From Actinokineospora sp. NBRC 105648 (GTDB lineage Bacteria; Actinomycetota; Actinomycetes; Mycobacteriales; Pseudonocardiaceae): 64,000 nucleotides of DNA. The notes under the pieces were generated by a model. That model was not told the DNA's origin, did no database searches, and saw only the letters and a list, made by a program, of their open reading frames with translations. The position numbers were made by a program, and so were the translations under genes. Within the stretch, counting starts at the first letter, position 1. Every line of letters starts with the position of its first letter. Below, piece by piece: positions 8,674-18,382 of the stretch. The stretch is taken from NCBI RefSeq assembly GCF_030269645.1, contig NZ_BSTR01000027.1:36207-100206 (forward strand). Direction: 5' to 3'.

Positions 8674-8991
8674 ATGCAAGAAGGTTTTCCTATCCCACCT
8701 GAACGCGATGAAACGCCTGAGCAGACGCATGATGATAGTGTTCCCATAGAAATGAGAAGAGAGCAATTCTCATTATGGGCGGATCTTAAGTTCTCTGATG
8801 AGGATCCGGGAAATTATATGCTGTATTGGGGTGATAGGTTTGAAAACCCTGATGAGCCGGAACTCATTACTCGATATCACGATGAATCCTTAGTGGAATT
8901 CAACGCGCACCACGGTACCGACTACACACTTGAAGAGCTACTTGGCCGCCCCGATCCGCGCACAGAGGCGGACAAACGTTGGTGGACATAG
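8674..8991 (+). CDS. Acidic unknown protein divergent from the STAND gene
   Basis: 105 residues, strongly acidic (many Asp/Glu, e.g. KFSDEDPGNYML and ENPDEPELITRYHDE), with several Trp and Tyr. No family recognised. It has no ribosome binding site but a good promoter ending at the ATG. It shares the STAND gene's AT-rich composition and an 87-base divergent spacer with it, so the two probably arrived together. It could be a partner, inhibitor or antitoxin-like control of the NTPase. That is inference from position only. Confidence 0.6.
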   Translation: MQEGFPIPPERDETPEQTHDDSVPIEMRREQFSLWADLKFSDEDPGNYMLYWGDRFENPDEPELITRYHDESLVEFNAHHGTDYTLEELLGRPDPRTEADKRWWT

Positions 8992-9015
8992 CCCTTCTGA
9001 CCTGTGCATATGGCA

Positions 9016-9032
9016 TGGCCACAACGTGGCCA
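9016..9032. repeat. 17-base dyad TGGCCAC-AAC-GTGGCCA
   Basis: A perfect seven-base inverted repeat with a three-base centre, followed by a half-site copy (AGCCAC) at once. It lies between 8991 and the small membrane-protein gene at 9155. Possible operator. Confidence 0.4.
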
Positions 9033-9154
9033 CTAGCCACTAGTTGGGTAATTCCCGACACATCTGTTGTGCTATTTCTGTCATAGCAACAACGGCAGAA
9101 GGCGCGTTGCGATTTACGCACCTCCCGGCGCAGGTCAGGATTGGTGATGCACCT

Positions 9155-9349
9155 ATGCTCCAGACCATCCTCTCTACCTCTGCATTTTTCATGGCCCTTG
9201 GCGTTCTCCTGGGCCATGGCCTGACAACTCACGCTCAGTACAAGCGTGGGCGGCGGCAGGACAAAAAGCAGCGGGACCTAAACGAACAAGAGCGACAGGT
9301 CGATAACCTGCGGTTCAAGCTCCGCGGTCAGCAGGACAACGACGCGTGA
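9155..9349 (+). CDS. Small membrane protein with charged coiled tail
   Basis: 64 residues from ATG 9155. A longer frame from TTG 9044 exists but lacks a ribosome binding site. One membrane span (about residues 5-24) is followed by a strongly charged, Gln/Arg/Lys-rich helix that could coil. No family recognised. It is the first of a run of small genes (9155-10463) leading to the transfer operon, which suggests envelope or mating-pore accessory functions. Confidence 0.5.
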   Translation: MLQTILSTSAFFMALGVLLGHGLTTHAQYKRGRRQDKKQRDLNEQERQVDNLRFKLRGQQDNDA

Positions 9350-9429
9350 ACATGTTCTCTGGGTAAGTTGGTTCGGAGGGCCACCACACTCCTCTCATAT
9401 CGCAATACCATTCGTAGAAGGGGATCGTT

Positions 9430-9756
9430 ATGTCTTCTCTCCCCGAGCGCCTCTCCGGCGCTTTAAGCAAGTACGGCTACCAAGACGAACTCGGATATCG
9501 CCCGGTGCCAGCTCGTGTCGTGCGAGCCGTGAACTACGGCGTTGCCGTGGAGCACGGCCGTGCCATTGTGCAGGCAGCTCGTGCACGGGCAGTGGAGCAT
9601 GTCGCCGAAGAGGCCATGCAAGCGGCTGGACGGTTGAGCCAGTCGGAGGCGTTTTGGATGCGACACGCGCCGCAGGGAGCGGGCCGCTTCCAAGCCATTG
9701 CTGACCTTGCCGCTATGGCCTTGGCGGATATTGTATCGGAGGCCGGTCGTGATTGA
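9430..9756 (+). CDS. Unknown 108-residue protein of the transfer region
   Basis: ATG 9430 is preceded by AAGGGG at good spacing. The protein is Ala/Arg-rich and mostly helical (GRAIVQAARARAVEHVAEEAMQ, shortened here by function: one long amphipathic helix), with no membrane span. No family recognised. Its end overlaps the start of 9749 by eight bases, so it is translated together with the membrane proteins that follow. Confidence 0.6.
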   Translation: MSSLPERLSGALSKYGYQDELGYRPVPARVVRAVNYGVAVEHGRAIVQAARARAVEHVAEEAMQAAGRLSQSEAFWMRHAPQGAGRFQAIADLAAMALADIVSEAGRD

Positions 9757-10054
9757 GACTCGGGTGCGGATGGTGCTGCTCGGACTGGCGGGCTGGCTTG
9801 CCATCGGGTTGCTGTTCAGTTGGGTGGCCTCTCTGGCGGTGTTCATGGTCTGGACGCTGCTCAGGTTGGGATTCATGTTGGCGGACGTACGGTTGTCTGC
9901 GGAGCGTGAGCGGCTGGCATTCCAGCGCCAAGCCATCGATGTGGAATGGAAGCAATTGGAGCGGCTCGGACAGGTGCGCTCAGTGTTCCTGCACGCGCGG
10001 CGGGCTATGCAGGCTGAGGCCCAGCGTGACGAGGTTCAGGACGCTGGGCCGTGA
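9749..10054 (+). CDS. Two-span membrane protein with cytoplasmic helix
   Basis: 101 residues from GTG 9749, with GGAGG at 9738-9742. An upstream in-frame ATG at 9698 lies inside the preceding gene without a ribosome binding site. Two hydrophobic segments (about residues 7-25 and 28-45) are followed by a charged helix. No family recognised. It overlaps its neighbours at both ends (eight bases before, four after), so it belongs to a tightly coupled membrane module of the element. Confidence 0.6.
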   Translation: MIETRVRMVLLGLAGWLAIGLLFSWVASLAVFMVWTLLRLGFMLADVRLSAERERLAFQRQAIDVEWKQLERLGQVRSVFLHARRAMQAEAQRDEVQDAGP

Positions 10055-10260
10055 ACCCTTATCGAGGCAACCGACGGGCACGCACTCTACTACTGGTCAC
10101 TGCTCTAGTGGCCGCACCAGTAGTGCTGGCGGCGGGAGCACGGGCAGCCGGACAAGTGCAAGACGCCGTAGCTGATGTTGTCATTGCTGTCCTGCCCTAC
10201 CTGGCTGGGATCGGGCTAGTGGCTTGGCTGTGGGTAGCGGTATTCGGACGGCGGTTCTAA
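10051..10260 (+). CDS. Small two-span membrane protein
   Basis: 69 residues from GTG 10051, coupled to the previous gene by a GTGA overlap. The N-terminus is basic. Two membrane segments (about 11-29 and 43-64) are joined by a short linker. Size and topology recall the small membrane proteins that accompany coupling ATPases in actinobacterial mobile elements, but no sequence family was recognised. Confidence 0.6.
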   Translation: MNPYRGNRRARTLLLVTALVAAPVVLAAGARAAGQVQDAVADVVIAVLPYLAGIGLVAWLWVAVFGRRF

Positions 10261-10295
10261 TTCTCGATTCATTGCCTTATATAAGGAGGCGCCAT

Positions 10296-10463
10296 GTGCC
10301 ACGAAAGTCACGGAAGCAACTGGTTGGGAAAGTCGAAGATCACGAACGCCGGGAGCGGGAGAAGTTGCTAGGCCAACTGGCTGAAACACTACGAACAGAA
10401 CGGTCAACGCGTAGAAGTGTCGGTACTTGCCACAACGAGCACATCCGTCCACCTGCGGCGTAG
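10296..10463 (+). CDS. Small basic protein
   Basis: 55 residues from GTG 10296, with a near-perfect AAGGAGG at 10283-10289 deciding the start. The ATG at 10294 opens a frame of only 25 codons. Highly charged (KSRKQLVGKVEDHERREREK), helical, with no hydrophobic segment. Function unknown. It ends just before the main operator/promoter at 10486. Confidence 0.5.
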   Translation: MPRKSRKQLVGKVEDHERREREKLLGQLAETLRTERSTRRSVGTCHNEHIRPPAA

Positions 10464-10485
10464 TGTTGTGAAATAGTTGTAGCGC

Positions 10486-10542
10486 TTGATTGTCTCAACT
10501 GTGAGACGTATAACTAATAGTGTACGTCTCACAGTTGAGACA
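10486..10542 (+). promoter_or_regulatory. Transfer-operon promoter with two operators
   Basis: TTGATT (10486-10491) and TATAAC (10509-10514) are 17 bases apart. The spacer holds operator 1, GTCTCA-ACTG-TGAGAC (10492-10507). Operator 2, GTCTCA-CAGT-TGAGAC, covers 10525-10540 at the start site. Together they form a perfect 20-base inverted repeat (10491-10510 and 10523-10542). A third copy lies before the XRE gene at 14046, so the likely ligand is that repressor. Confidence 0.75.
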
Positions 10543-10574
10543 CTTAACTACCCAGGGAGGCATTTGGACGAAGT

Positions 10575-10739
10575 ATGGCACGACAACAATGGATCTTTCG
10601 GGTGACAAAAGCGGGACGCCACTTCCCTCAACTTGACCTCCTAGTCGCGGCACTACTTGCCCTTGGCGATCAGTTTGCCGCTGAACAGCAGACTGCAACT
10701 ACAACGCAAGGCAGTACGCATAGGGAGGCTCAGAAATGA
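10575..10739 (+). CDS. Small leader gene of the transfer operon
   Basis: 54 residues from ATG 10575, basic N-terminus, Leu/Ala-rich middle, polar Thr/Gln tail. No family recognised. It is supported by position. It is the first ORF after the operator-controlled promoter, and its TGA overlaps the ATG of the coupling ATPase (ATGA at 10736-10739). The nearest GGAGG is 14 bases from the ATG, longer than ideal. Confidence 0.5.
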   Translation: MARQQWIFRVTKAGRHFPQLDLLVAALLALGDQFAAEQQTATTTQGSTHREAQK

Positions 10740-13036
10740 GTGGAACCCTTTTCCTGTTGTTGTGTCTTGGTATGGGGCTGGCTATGCCGTTGTTGGTGAT
10801 GGGGGCTCGTGTACTCGAAGCGGACAGTTGGCGACGGAAGCTTGTTGCCTATCAACTCATTCCGCCAGGCTCGCTGACTCATGAGGCTGTGACCTCCTGG
10901 CTGTCTACGGTGGCTGCGGCCACCCATCCCAGTTGGTTTACACTACTGCCGGTTTCACCCGTGGTGTTTGAGGTTATCAGCGATGCCTACGGTATTCGGT
11001 ATTTCATTCTCGTCGCTGGAAGCGACCGGGCTTCCCTGCTATCAGGGATACAAGCTGCCATGCCGGGTAGTCGGTTGACCGAAGCCTCTGATTACCTACA
11101 TAGTGGCAAACGATTTTTGGTAGCAGCAGAACTGACCATGACCAGTCACGTCCGGCCCCTAGCCAGTGATCGAGCTGACCAGGTCAGCACGGCTTTGCTA
11201 GCAAGCTTGCAACCGGTTCCGCCGGGTAGCTCCGTGCGGGTGCAATGGATATTCACCAGCGCAGGCACACCGGAGCCAATGCGCACGGTCCCCAGTGATA
11301 TCCACCCGAACGGTTCATGGTTCTGGGAAGACACCCCGCCCGCAGATGCTGAAGCGGTGCGTGCGGCCCGGCTCAAGCATCAGGGTGCACAGCTCATGGC
11401 AGTAGCCCGTATGGGTATTGAGGCCAAGGAATCAGCACAGGCGTATGCCTTGCTGCGACGGACTTGGCATCACTGGCACGGTTTGAACGCCATTGGAGTA
11501 AGGCTACGGCGCCGGCTCCTGCCTTCACGAATAGTGACACGGCGAGTGGCTGAGCGGTCAATGCCGGTGACCCGCTGGCCACTCACGCTGTCGGTCAGCG
11601 AGGCCGCCGGACTACTGGCATTGCCATTAAACGGAGCACGATTGCCCGGTGTGCAGACCGGGGCCGCGCGCCAGCTCCCGCCGCTTGCCTCTTCTCCACT
11701 GCATGGTGCGACAATTGGGCACAGTAATTACCCGGGACTGACGAAAATGCCACTGCGGGTTAGTGCGACCGACCGGCTTCAGCACCTTCACCTTATCGGG
11801 CAAACTGGTACCGGAAAATCCACCCTTATTGCCAGCCTTGCTTTGCAGGATATCGCAGCAGGGCGCGCTACAATCGTGGTAGACCCCAAAGGTGATCTGA
11901 TCGCTTCCATTGCCGAGCGCATCCCGGACGGTCGCCATGATGACGTTGTCATCATTGATCCCAGTAACGTTAGTGGGCGTATAGTCGGGTTCAATCCACT
12001 GCAAGTTCCTCGGGGTAGTAATGCTGAACTCGTGGCCGATCGAGTGTTGACTATCCTGCACTCAATTTACCGCGAGTTTTGGGGACCGCGGACCGATGAC
12101 CTGTTACGGGCAGCGCTATTTTCGCTGACCCATACCCGGGCGCCGGACGGCTCAGATTTTACATTGATCGAGATCCCTGACCTATTTACTAACCCCGGGC
12201 TGCGGCAATACGTTATGCGGCAGCCTTCTCTACCGCCACACTTGCGGACCTATTGGCAGCAGTTTGACGCGCAAAGTACAGAGGCACGGTTGAACGCCAT
12301 TGCTCCGGTGCTCAACAAGCTGCGGGCGTTCACTATGCGGACACCAATCCGGCTCATGCTCGGACAGAGTGATGGTATCCGCCTTGACGCGCAATTCCGT
12401 CGCAAGTCAGTCTTGCTGGTGTCCCTCGCTAAAGGAGCGCTCGGTTCCGAATCCGCACACCTGCTTGGCTCCCTATTTGTTGGAGCACTGTGGCAGGCAA
12501 CGTTGTCACGGACACAATTTCCCCCCGAGCGCCGCGCACCAGTGTTCGCGTATTTGGACGAGTTCCAGGATATTGTGCGGTTCGGTACTTCCTCAGATTT
12601 GGCTGACATGCTCGCCCAAGCGCGCGGCCTCGGGCTGGGATTGGGACTGGCGCATCAATACCTCAACCAGCTCTCAGCGACCATGCAACAAGCGGTGCTT
12701 GGCACGGTGCGCTCCACGGTGGCCTTTCAGACTGACCACAATGACGCCGTGGCCCTTGCGCGGCGGTTTGCTCCCTTGGTGGCCGCTGACCTTCAAGGGC
12801 TATCTGCCTATGAAATCGTCGCCCGGCTGAGCACCAACGGCGCGACCGGTATGCCGGTAACCGGCGTGACACTGCCGCTGAGCGAGGCAACCGGGGGTGC
12901 GCACGAGCTGGCCACTGCCAGTCAGCAGCGTCACGGTAGAACTCGGGACACGGTCGAAGCAGGCTTAGAAGCTCGATTGGATCTACCCGGCCCGGTGCGG
13001 CCTGGACGGCGCACTTGGCCCGGGGGTGCAGCGTGA
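10736..13036 (+). CDS. VirD4/TraG-like coupling ATPase
   Basis: 766 residues. One or two N-terminal membrane segments (residues 2-22) anchor the protein. A roughly 330-residue extracatalytic region follows, then the motor domain: Walker A GQTGTGKST (about 360-368), VVDPKGDL (about 382-389) and Walker B FAYLDEFQD (about 601-609). The pattern fits type IV coupling proteins and HerA/TraD ATPases that feed DNA to a mating channel. It is not the FtsK/TraB type usual in Streptomyces elements. It is coupled to the small gene before it (ATGA) and to the micro-gene after it (GTGA). The Pro/Arg-rich tail may bind the relaxase partner. Confidence 0.85.
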   Translation: MSGTLFLLLCLGMGLAMPLLVMGARVLEADSWRRKLVAYQLIPPGSLTHEAVTSWLSTVAAATHPSWFTLLPVSPVVFEVISDAYGIRYFILVAGSDRASLLSGIQAAMPGSRLTEASDYLHSGKRFLVAAELTMTSHVRPLASDRADQVSTALLASLQPVPPGSSVRVQWIFTSAGTPEPMRTVPSDIHPNGSWFWEDTPPADAEAVRAARLKHQGAQLMAVARMGIEAKESAQAYALLRRTWHHWHGLNAIGVRLRRRLLPSRIVTRRVAERSMPVTRWPLTLSVSEAAGLLALPLNGARLPGVQTGAARQLPPLASSPLHGATIGHSNYPGLTKMPLRVSATDRLQHLHLIGQTGTGKSTLIASLALQDIAAGRATIVVDPKGDLIASIAERIPDGRHDDVVIIDPSNVSGRIVGFNPLQVPRGSNAELVADRVLTILHSIYREFWGPRTDDLLRAALFSLTHTRAPDGSDFTLIEIPDLFTNPGLRQYVMRQPSLPPHLRTYWQQFDAQSTEARLNAIAPVLNKLRAFTMRTPIRLMLGQSDGIRLDAQFRRKSVLLVSLAKGALGSESAHLLGSLFVGALWQATLSRTQFPPERRAPVFAYLDEFQDIVRFGTSSDLADMLAQARGLGLGLGLAHQYLNQLSATMQQAVLGTVRSTVAFQTDHNDAVALARRFAPLVAADLQGLSAYEIVARLSTNGATGMPVTGVTLPLSEATGGAHELATASQQRHGRTRDTVEAGLEARLDLPGPVRPGRRTWPGGAA

Positions 13037-13170
13037 ACGGTGTTGGGTTCGGTGTTGGTATCGGTGTGGGGGTCGGGAGCGACCTGCACTGGCCGTTTTC
13101 GCTGGTAATCGCACTACGAGCGGCAGTAACGACATGGAAAGTCTGTCCTCCACCAGGAGCATCCTCATGA
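13033..13170 (+). CDS. 45-residue Gly/Val-rich micro-protein
   Basis: GTG 13033 overlaps the ATPase stop (GTGA), and its TGA overlaps the ATG of the next gene (ATGA at 13167-13170). The frame therefore bridges two genes exactly. The N-terminal third alternates Gly with Val/Ile/Phe, followed by a hydrophobic stretch (FSLVIALRAAV) and a Pro/Cys tail. It may be a small membrane peptide or may simply carry ribosomes to the next start. Double coupling is the evidence that it is translated. Confidence 0.5.
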   Translation: MNGVGFGVGIGVGVGSDLHWPFSLVIALRAAVTTWKVCPPPGASS

Positions 13171-13979
13171 CGGGCGGGCATGACGTCAGCCGCGTGCGAC
13201 AAGCTCATGTCGACTGGGTAGTCGAACGGCTCACTCCGCGGGACTGGTCCATCCTGACTGATCTTGATCGGTTACGCCTACTGACAGGCTCACAGCTCGA
13301 ACGGCTCCACTTCCCTGACCTCCACGACCGTTCGCGCTCGGTGGTGCGTTGGCGGGTACTCAAGCGTTTGACCGACTGGCGGGTCATCTCACCTCTATCC
13401 CGCCGCGTTGGGGGTAGCAAGCGAGGCTCAGCCGGTGCGGCCTACACCCTCGATAGCGTTGGACTACGGCTCATCCAGCTTCAGGATGGCATCGGAGCAC
13501 ACCAACAGGTGCGTCGGTCAGCGCTGCCAGGTGAACGCTTTTTGGGGCATATTCTGGCCGGTAGCGAGCTGTTCGTGCGACTAGTGGAACAGGCGCGTAC
13601 AGGTGCGGGAAAGCTAGCTGACTACCGTGCTGAACCTCGGTCATGGCAGCCGGACGGCCTAGGCGGCTGGCTCAAGCCCGATGCCTATATTCGACTGGTA
13701 GGCGGCGGCGTAGAAGACAACTACTTTGTAGAGATCGATCGAGCCACTGAGCATATATCAACTATTAGTCGTAAGGTGACTGTCTATCTCGACTTCTATC
13801 GACGTGGGCAGCTCGGTCCCCATGGCATAATGCCCCGAGTACTTTTTGTGGCACCCGACGGCAGTCGCCGCGATGCGCTGAAGCGAATGATCGAGTCAAA
13901 CCCTGGACATCTCGATCTCTTCATCGTAGAGACAGAGGCGACCGCAGCGAGGTCCTTATTCATGGAGCTGACGTCATAA
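13167..13979 (+). CDS. Replication-relaxation family protein
   Basis: 270 residues from ATG 13167, with AGGAG eight bases upstream. A frame open from 13026 is longer but overlaps the micro-gene. The N-terminus is a winged-helix-like domain (LTPRDWSILTDLDRLRLLTG...). The C-terminal half has the family's LKPDAYIRL and FVEIDRATEH motifs (about residues 175-200), where Asp, Glu and His suggest a nuclease-like metal site. Members of this family are encoded beside coupling ATPases on actinobacterial plasmids and integrative elements and are thought to start DNA processing for replication or transfer. Confidence 0.8.
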   Translation: MTGGHDVSRVRQAHVDWVVERLTPRDWSILTDLDRLRLLTGSQLERLHFPDLHDRSRSVVRWRVLKRLTDWRVISPLSRRVGGSKRGSAGAAYTLDSVGLRLIQLQDGIGAHQQVRRSALPGERFLGHILAGSELFVRLVEQARTGAGKLADYRAEPRSWQPDGLGGWLKPDAYIRLVGGGVEDNYFVEIDRATEHISTISRKVTVYLDFYRRGQLGPHGIMPRVLFVAPDGSRRDALKRMIESNPGHLDLFIVETEATAARSLFMELTS

Positions 13980-13996
13980 AGCGTTGCAAAAACTAC

Positions 13997-14026
13997 GTCT
14001 CATCATTGAGACGATCGTGGTAAAAT
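13997..14026 (+). promoter_or_regulatory. Promoter and operator of the ImmR-like gene
   Basis: Operator GTCTCA-TCAT-TGAGAC at 13997-14012 is followed by a TAAAAT -10 at 14021-14026. The operator covers the -35 region, so the repressor would shut off its own gene. GGAGG at 14034-14038 serves the ATG at 14046. Confidence 0.65.
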
Positions 14027-14045
14027 GGTGTTAGGAGGATAAGTT

Positions 14046-14399
14046 ATGGATCGAAACTCGGTAGACAACTCTTTGCCAACACTGGGCAGTACCATCCGCC
14101 AAGCGCGACAAGAAGCGGGCTTGTCAATACGACAACTGGCGCCCATGGTTGGCGCTCACCATTCGGTGCTGGCCAAGATTGAGGCTGGCGACGTGACCCG
14201 GCCTACCGGTGTGATGCTGCAAAATATCGCTCGTGCGTTGGAGTTGGACGTGACCGACCTACTGCGGTTTGTGGGTGTGGACGCACCATTGCCACCGGCA
14301 AAAGTCTACTTTAGGCGAGCCTACAACATGACCGATAAGGAACAAGCGGCGGCGGAAGCCGCGATACAGAAGATATTGGACCAACGAGAGAAAGAATGA
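14046..14399 (+). CDS. XRE-family repressor (ImmR-like)
   Basis: 117 residues. Residues 10-70 are a clear HTH (IRQARQEAGLSIRQLAPMVG, then HSVLAKIEAGD), and the C-terminus is a short charged helix. The size and the direct pairing with an ImmA-type metalloprotease 18 bases downstream match the ImmR/ImmA switch of Bacillus ICEBs1. There the protease cleaves the repressor after damage or mating signals. A GTCTCA-N4-TGAGAC site in its own promoter and two in the transfer promoter make it the likely master repressor of the element. Confidence 0.8.
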   Translation: MDRNSVDNSLPTLGSTIRQARQEAGLSIRQLAPMVGAHHSVLAKIEAGDVTRPTGVMLQNIARALELDVTDLLRFVGVDAPLPPAKVYFRRAYNMTDKEQAAAEAAIQKILDQREKE

Positions 14400-14417
14400 T
14401 AAGCGAAGGGAGGAAAC

Positions 14418-15053
14418 ATGAGTAGTCCACTAAGCAATGTCGTACGCGAGGTACGGAGTCTGACGCCAGCCTATCCGTTGGCTGATTACCAAGCACGGGG
14501 TATCGCCGAACGGCAGGCGGCGAAACTACTAGAACTATTAGACATCACTGTCGCGCCAGTTGATATAGGCCGCATTATTGAGCTGCCCCGGCTCAACGTC
14601 ATGGTGTGTTCGTCTAAACAAATGGGTGGACTGTCGGGACTATCTGAATGGCACAAAGGGGCATGGCGGATAGCTATTAACAGGGACGACAGCGCCACAC
14701 GGCGACGATTCACACTGGCCCACGAGTTGAAGCATGTACTGGACCATCCGTTTATGCGCGTACTCTACACCGACCGTGACGGCCGGACTGACCCGACGTA
14801 CGTCGAAAATATCTGCGACTACTTCGCGGCCTGCCTGCTCATGCCGCGTGCATGGGTCAAAGAAGCCTGGTCGACCGGCACACAGGATGTGGACAACCTA
14901 GCCCGACGATTTCGTGTTTCGCCTGCGGCCATGTCCCGCCGCTTGAGTGACTTAGGACTTGTTGGTCCACATCCGCGACACTTCCCCGATCGTTCGGTCG
15001 TCCGTTACTTCCGTGCCGCTCCTGAATCTGTCACCTATTGCACAGCCGCGTAA
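14418..15053 (+). CDS. ImmA/IrrE-family metallopeptidase
   Basis: 211 residues from ATG 14418, with GGGAGG upstream. The zinc-protease motif HELKH lies at about residues 102-106, followed by the third-ligand region NICDYFAACLLMP (about 133-145). The C-terminal part (VDNLARRFRVSPAAMSRRL) is the usual HTH-like tail of the family. Inferred role: anti-repressor that cleaves the XRE protein encoded just upstream and so induces transfer and excision. It is in one transcription unit with the repressor and, 13 bases on, the integrase. Confidence 0.85.
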   Translation: MSSPLSNVVREVRSLTPAYPLADYQARGIAERQAAKLLELLDITVAPVDIGRIIELPRLNVMVCSSKQMGGLSGLSEWHKGAWRIAINRDDSATRRRFTLAHELKHVLDHPFMRVLYTDRDGRTDPTYVENICDYFAACLLMPRAWVKEAWSTGTQDVDNLARRFRVSPAAMSRRLSDLGLVGPHPRHFPDRSVVRYFRAAPESVTYCTAA

Positions 15054-15066
15054 GGAGACTACTACC

Positions 15067-17019
<1,953 letters not shown>

Positions 17020-17909
17020 GGGGAGGTGCCCAGGCCCGCGGACACGTGCAGCCAGGTGTGGGCGCCCCAGCGGGACGAGCCGCGGGCGCGGCCGCGGTCC
17101 AGCTGGCAGTTGGTCACCAGGGCGCCGTAGCCGGGGATGCGGAGCTGGCCGCCGTGGGTGTGGCCTGCCATCACCAGGTCGTAACCGTCCTCGGCGAAGC
17201 GGTCGAGGACGCGGGGCTCGGGGGAGTGCGTCACGCCCAGGCGCAGGGTGGCCTGGCGGTCCGGCTTGCCCGCCACGTCGTCGTACCGGTCCCGCTTGAG
17301 GTGCGGGTCGTCGACGCCCGCCGCGGCGATGGTGCGGCCGTCGACGGTGAACAGGGTGCGGTTGTGGGTCAGGTCGATCCAGCCGCGTTCGACCATGGCG
17401 GCGCGCAGGTCCTGCCAGGGGAGCGGGATGCCGTGGATGCGCTTGTTCGACGGGAACAGGTACCGCATCGGGTTTTTCGGCTTGGGGGCGTAGTAGTCGT
17501 TGCTGCCGAAGACGAACACGCCCGGGCGGTTGAGCAGCGGGCCGAGCGCGCGGACCACGGCGGGCACAGCCTGCTTGTGCGCGAGGTTGTCGCCGGTGTT
17601 GACCACCAGGTCCGGGTTCAGCTCGTCGAGCGCGGCCACCCAGCGCTGCTTGGACTTCTGGCCGGGGAGCATGTGCAGGTCGGAGATGTGCAGCACGCGC
17701 AAGGGGCGGGCGCCCTCGGCCAGTACCGGTAGCGTTGCCTGCCGCAAAGTCCAGCGCGTTCGTTCGTACCCCGCCGCGTAGGCGATGGTCGCCGCGCCGA
17801 GCGCGGTCGTGCCGATGGCGATGCGACTGAGGGTCCTCACGGCGTCACTCACGCCCCTGAGCCTACGGGTTCGGCGCGCGGCCACTGAACGGTCAGTAGG
17901 GTTCTCCGC

Positions 17910-18380
17910 ATGGCTGAGCTCAAGAACCGGCTGCGGGCGGATCTCACGACCGCGATGAAGGCCCGGGACAAGACCAAGGTGGCGACCCTGCGGATGGCGC
18001 TCACCGCGCTGACCAACGCCGAGGTCGCTGGCACCGAGGCCAGGGAGCTCGCCGACGACGAGGTTCTCAAGGTCCTCGCCCGCGAGGTGAAGAAGCGCAA
18101 GGAGGCCGCCGAGGCCTTCGCCGACGCGGGGCGCGCCGAGCAGTCCCAGCTCGAGCTCGACGAGGCGGAGGTGCTCAACGAGTACCTGCCCAAGCAGCTC
18201 GACGACGCCACCCTCGCCGACCTGGTCACCCAGGCCGTCGAGGAGGTCACCGCGGCGCTGGGCGAGGCGCCCGGGCCGCGACAGATGGGCCAGGTCATGA
18301 AGGCCGCCAACGCCAAGGTCGCCGGTCGCGCGGACGGCGGTCGGGTCGCGGCCGCGGTCAAGGCCAAACTAGTCGGCTGA
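17910..18380 (+). CDS. GatB/YqeY domain protein
   Basis: 156 residues, the full length of the free-standing YqeY family (about 150). It starts MAELKNRLRADLTTAMKARDK and ends with the helical tail that in GatB binds tRNA. The family is linked to tRNA-dependent amidation, but the role of the single-domain protein is unsettled. A truncated copy of its C-terminal half lies 600 bases downstream (18985-19191). Confidence 0.9.
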   Translation: MAELKNRLRADLTTAMKARDKTKVATLRMALTALTNAEVAGTEARELADDEVLKVLAREVKKRKEAAEAFADAGRAEQSQLELDEAEVLNEYLPKQLDDATLADLVTQAVEEVTAALGEAPGPRQMGQVMKAANAKVAGRADGGRVAAAVKAKLVG

Positions 18381-18382
18381 CC

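Noticed and set aside
10491..10542. 20-base inverted repeat read as a terminator or oriT
   Set aside because: Promoter hexamers overlap it exactly and the same half-palindrome recurs before the repressor gene, so an operator pair is the better reading. An oriT role cannot be fully excluded.
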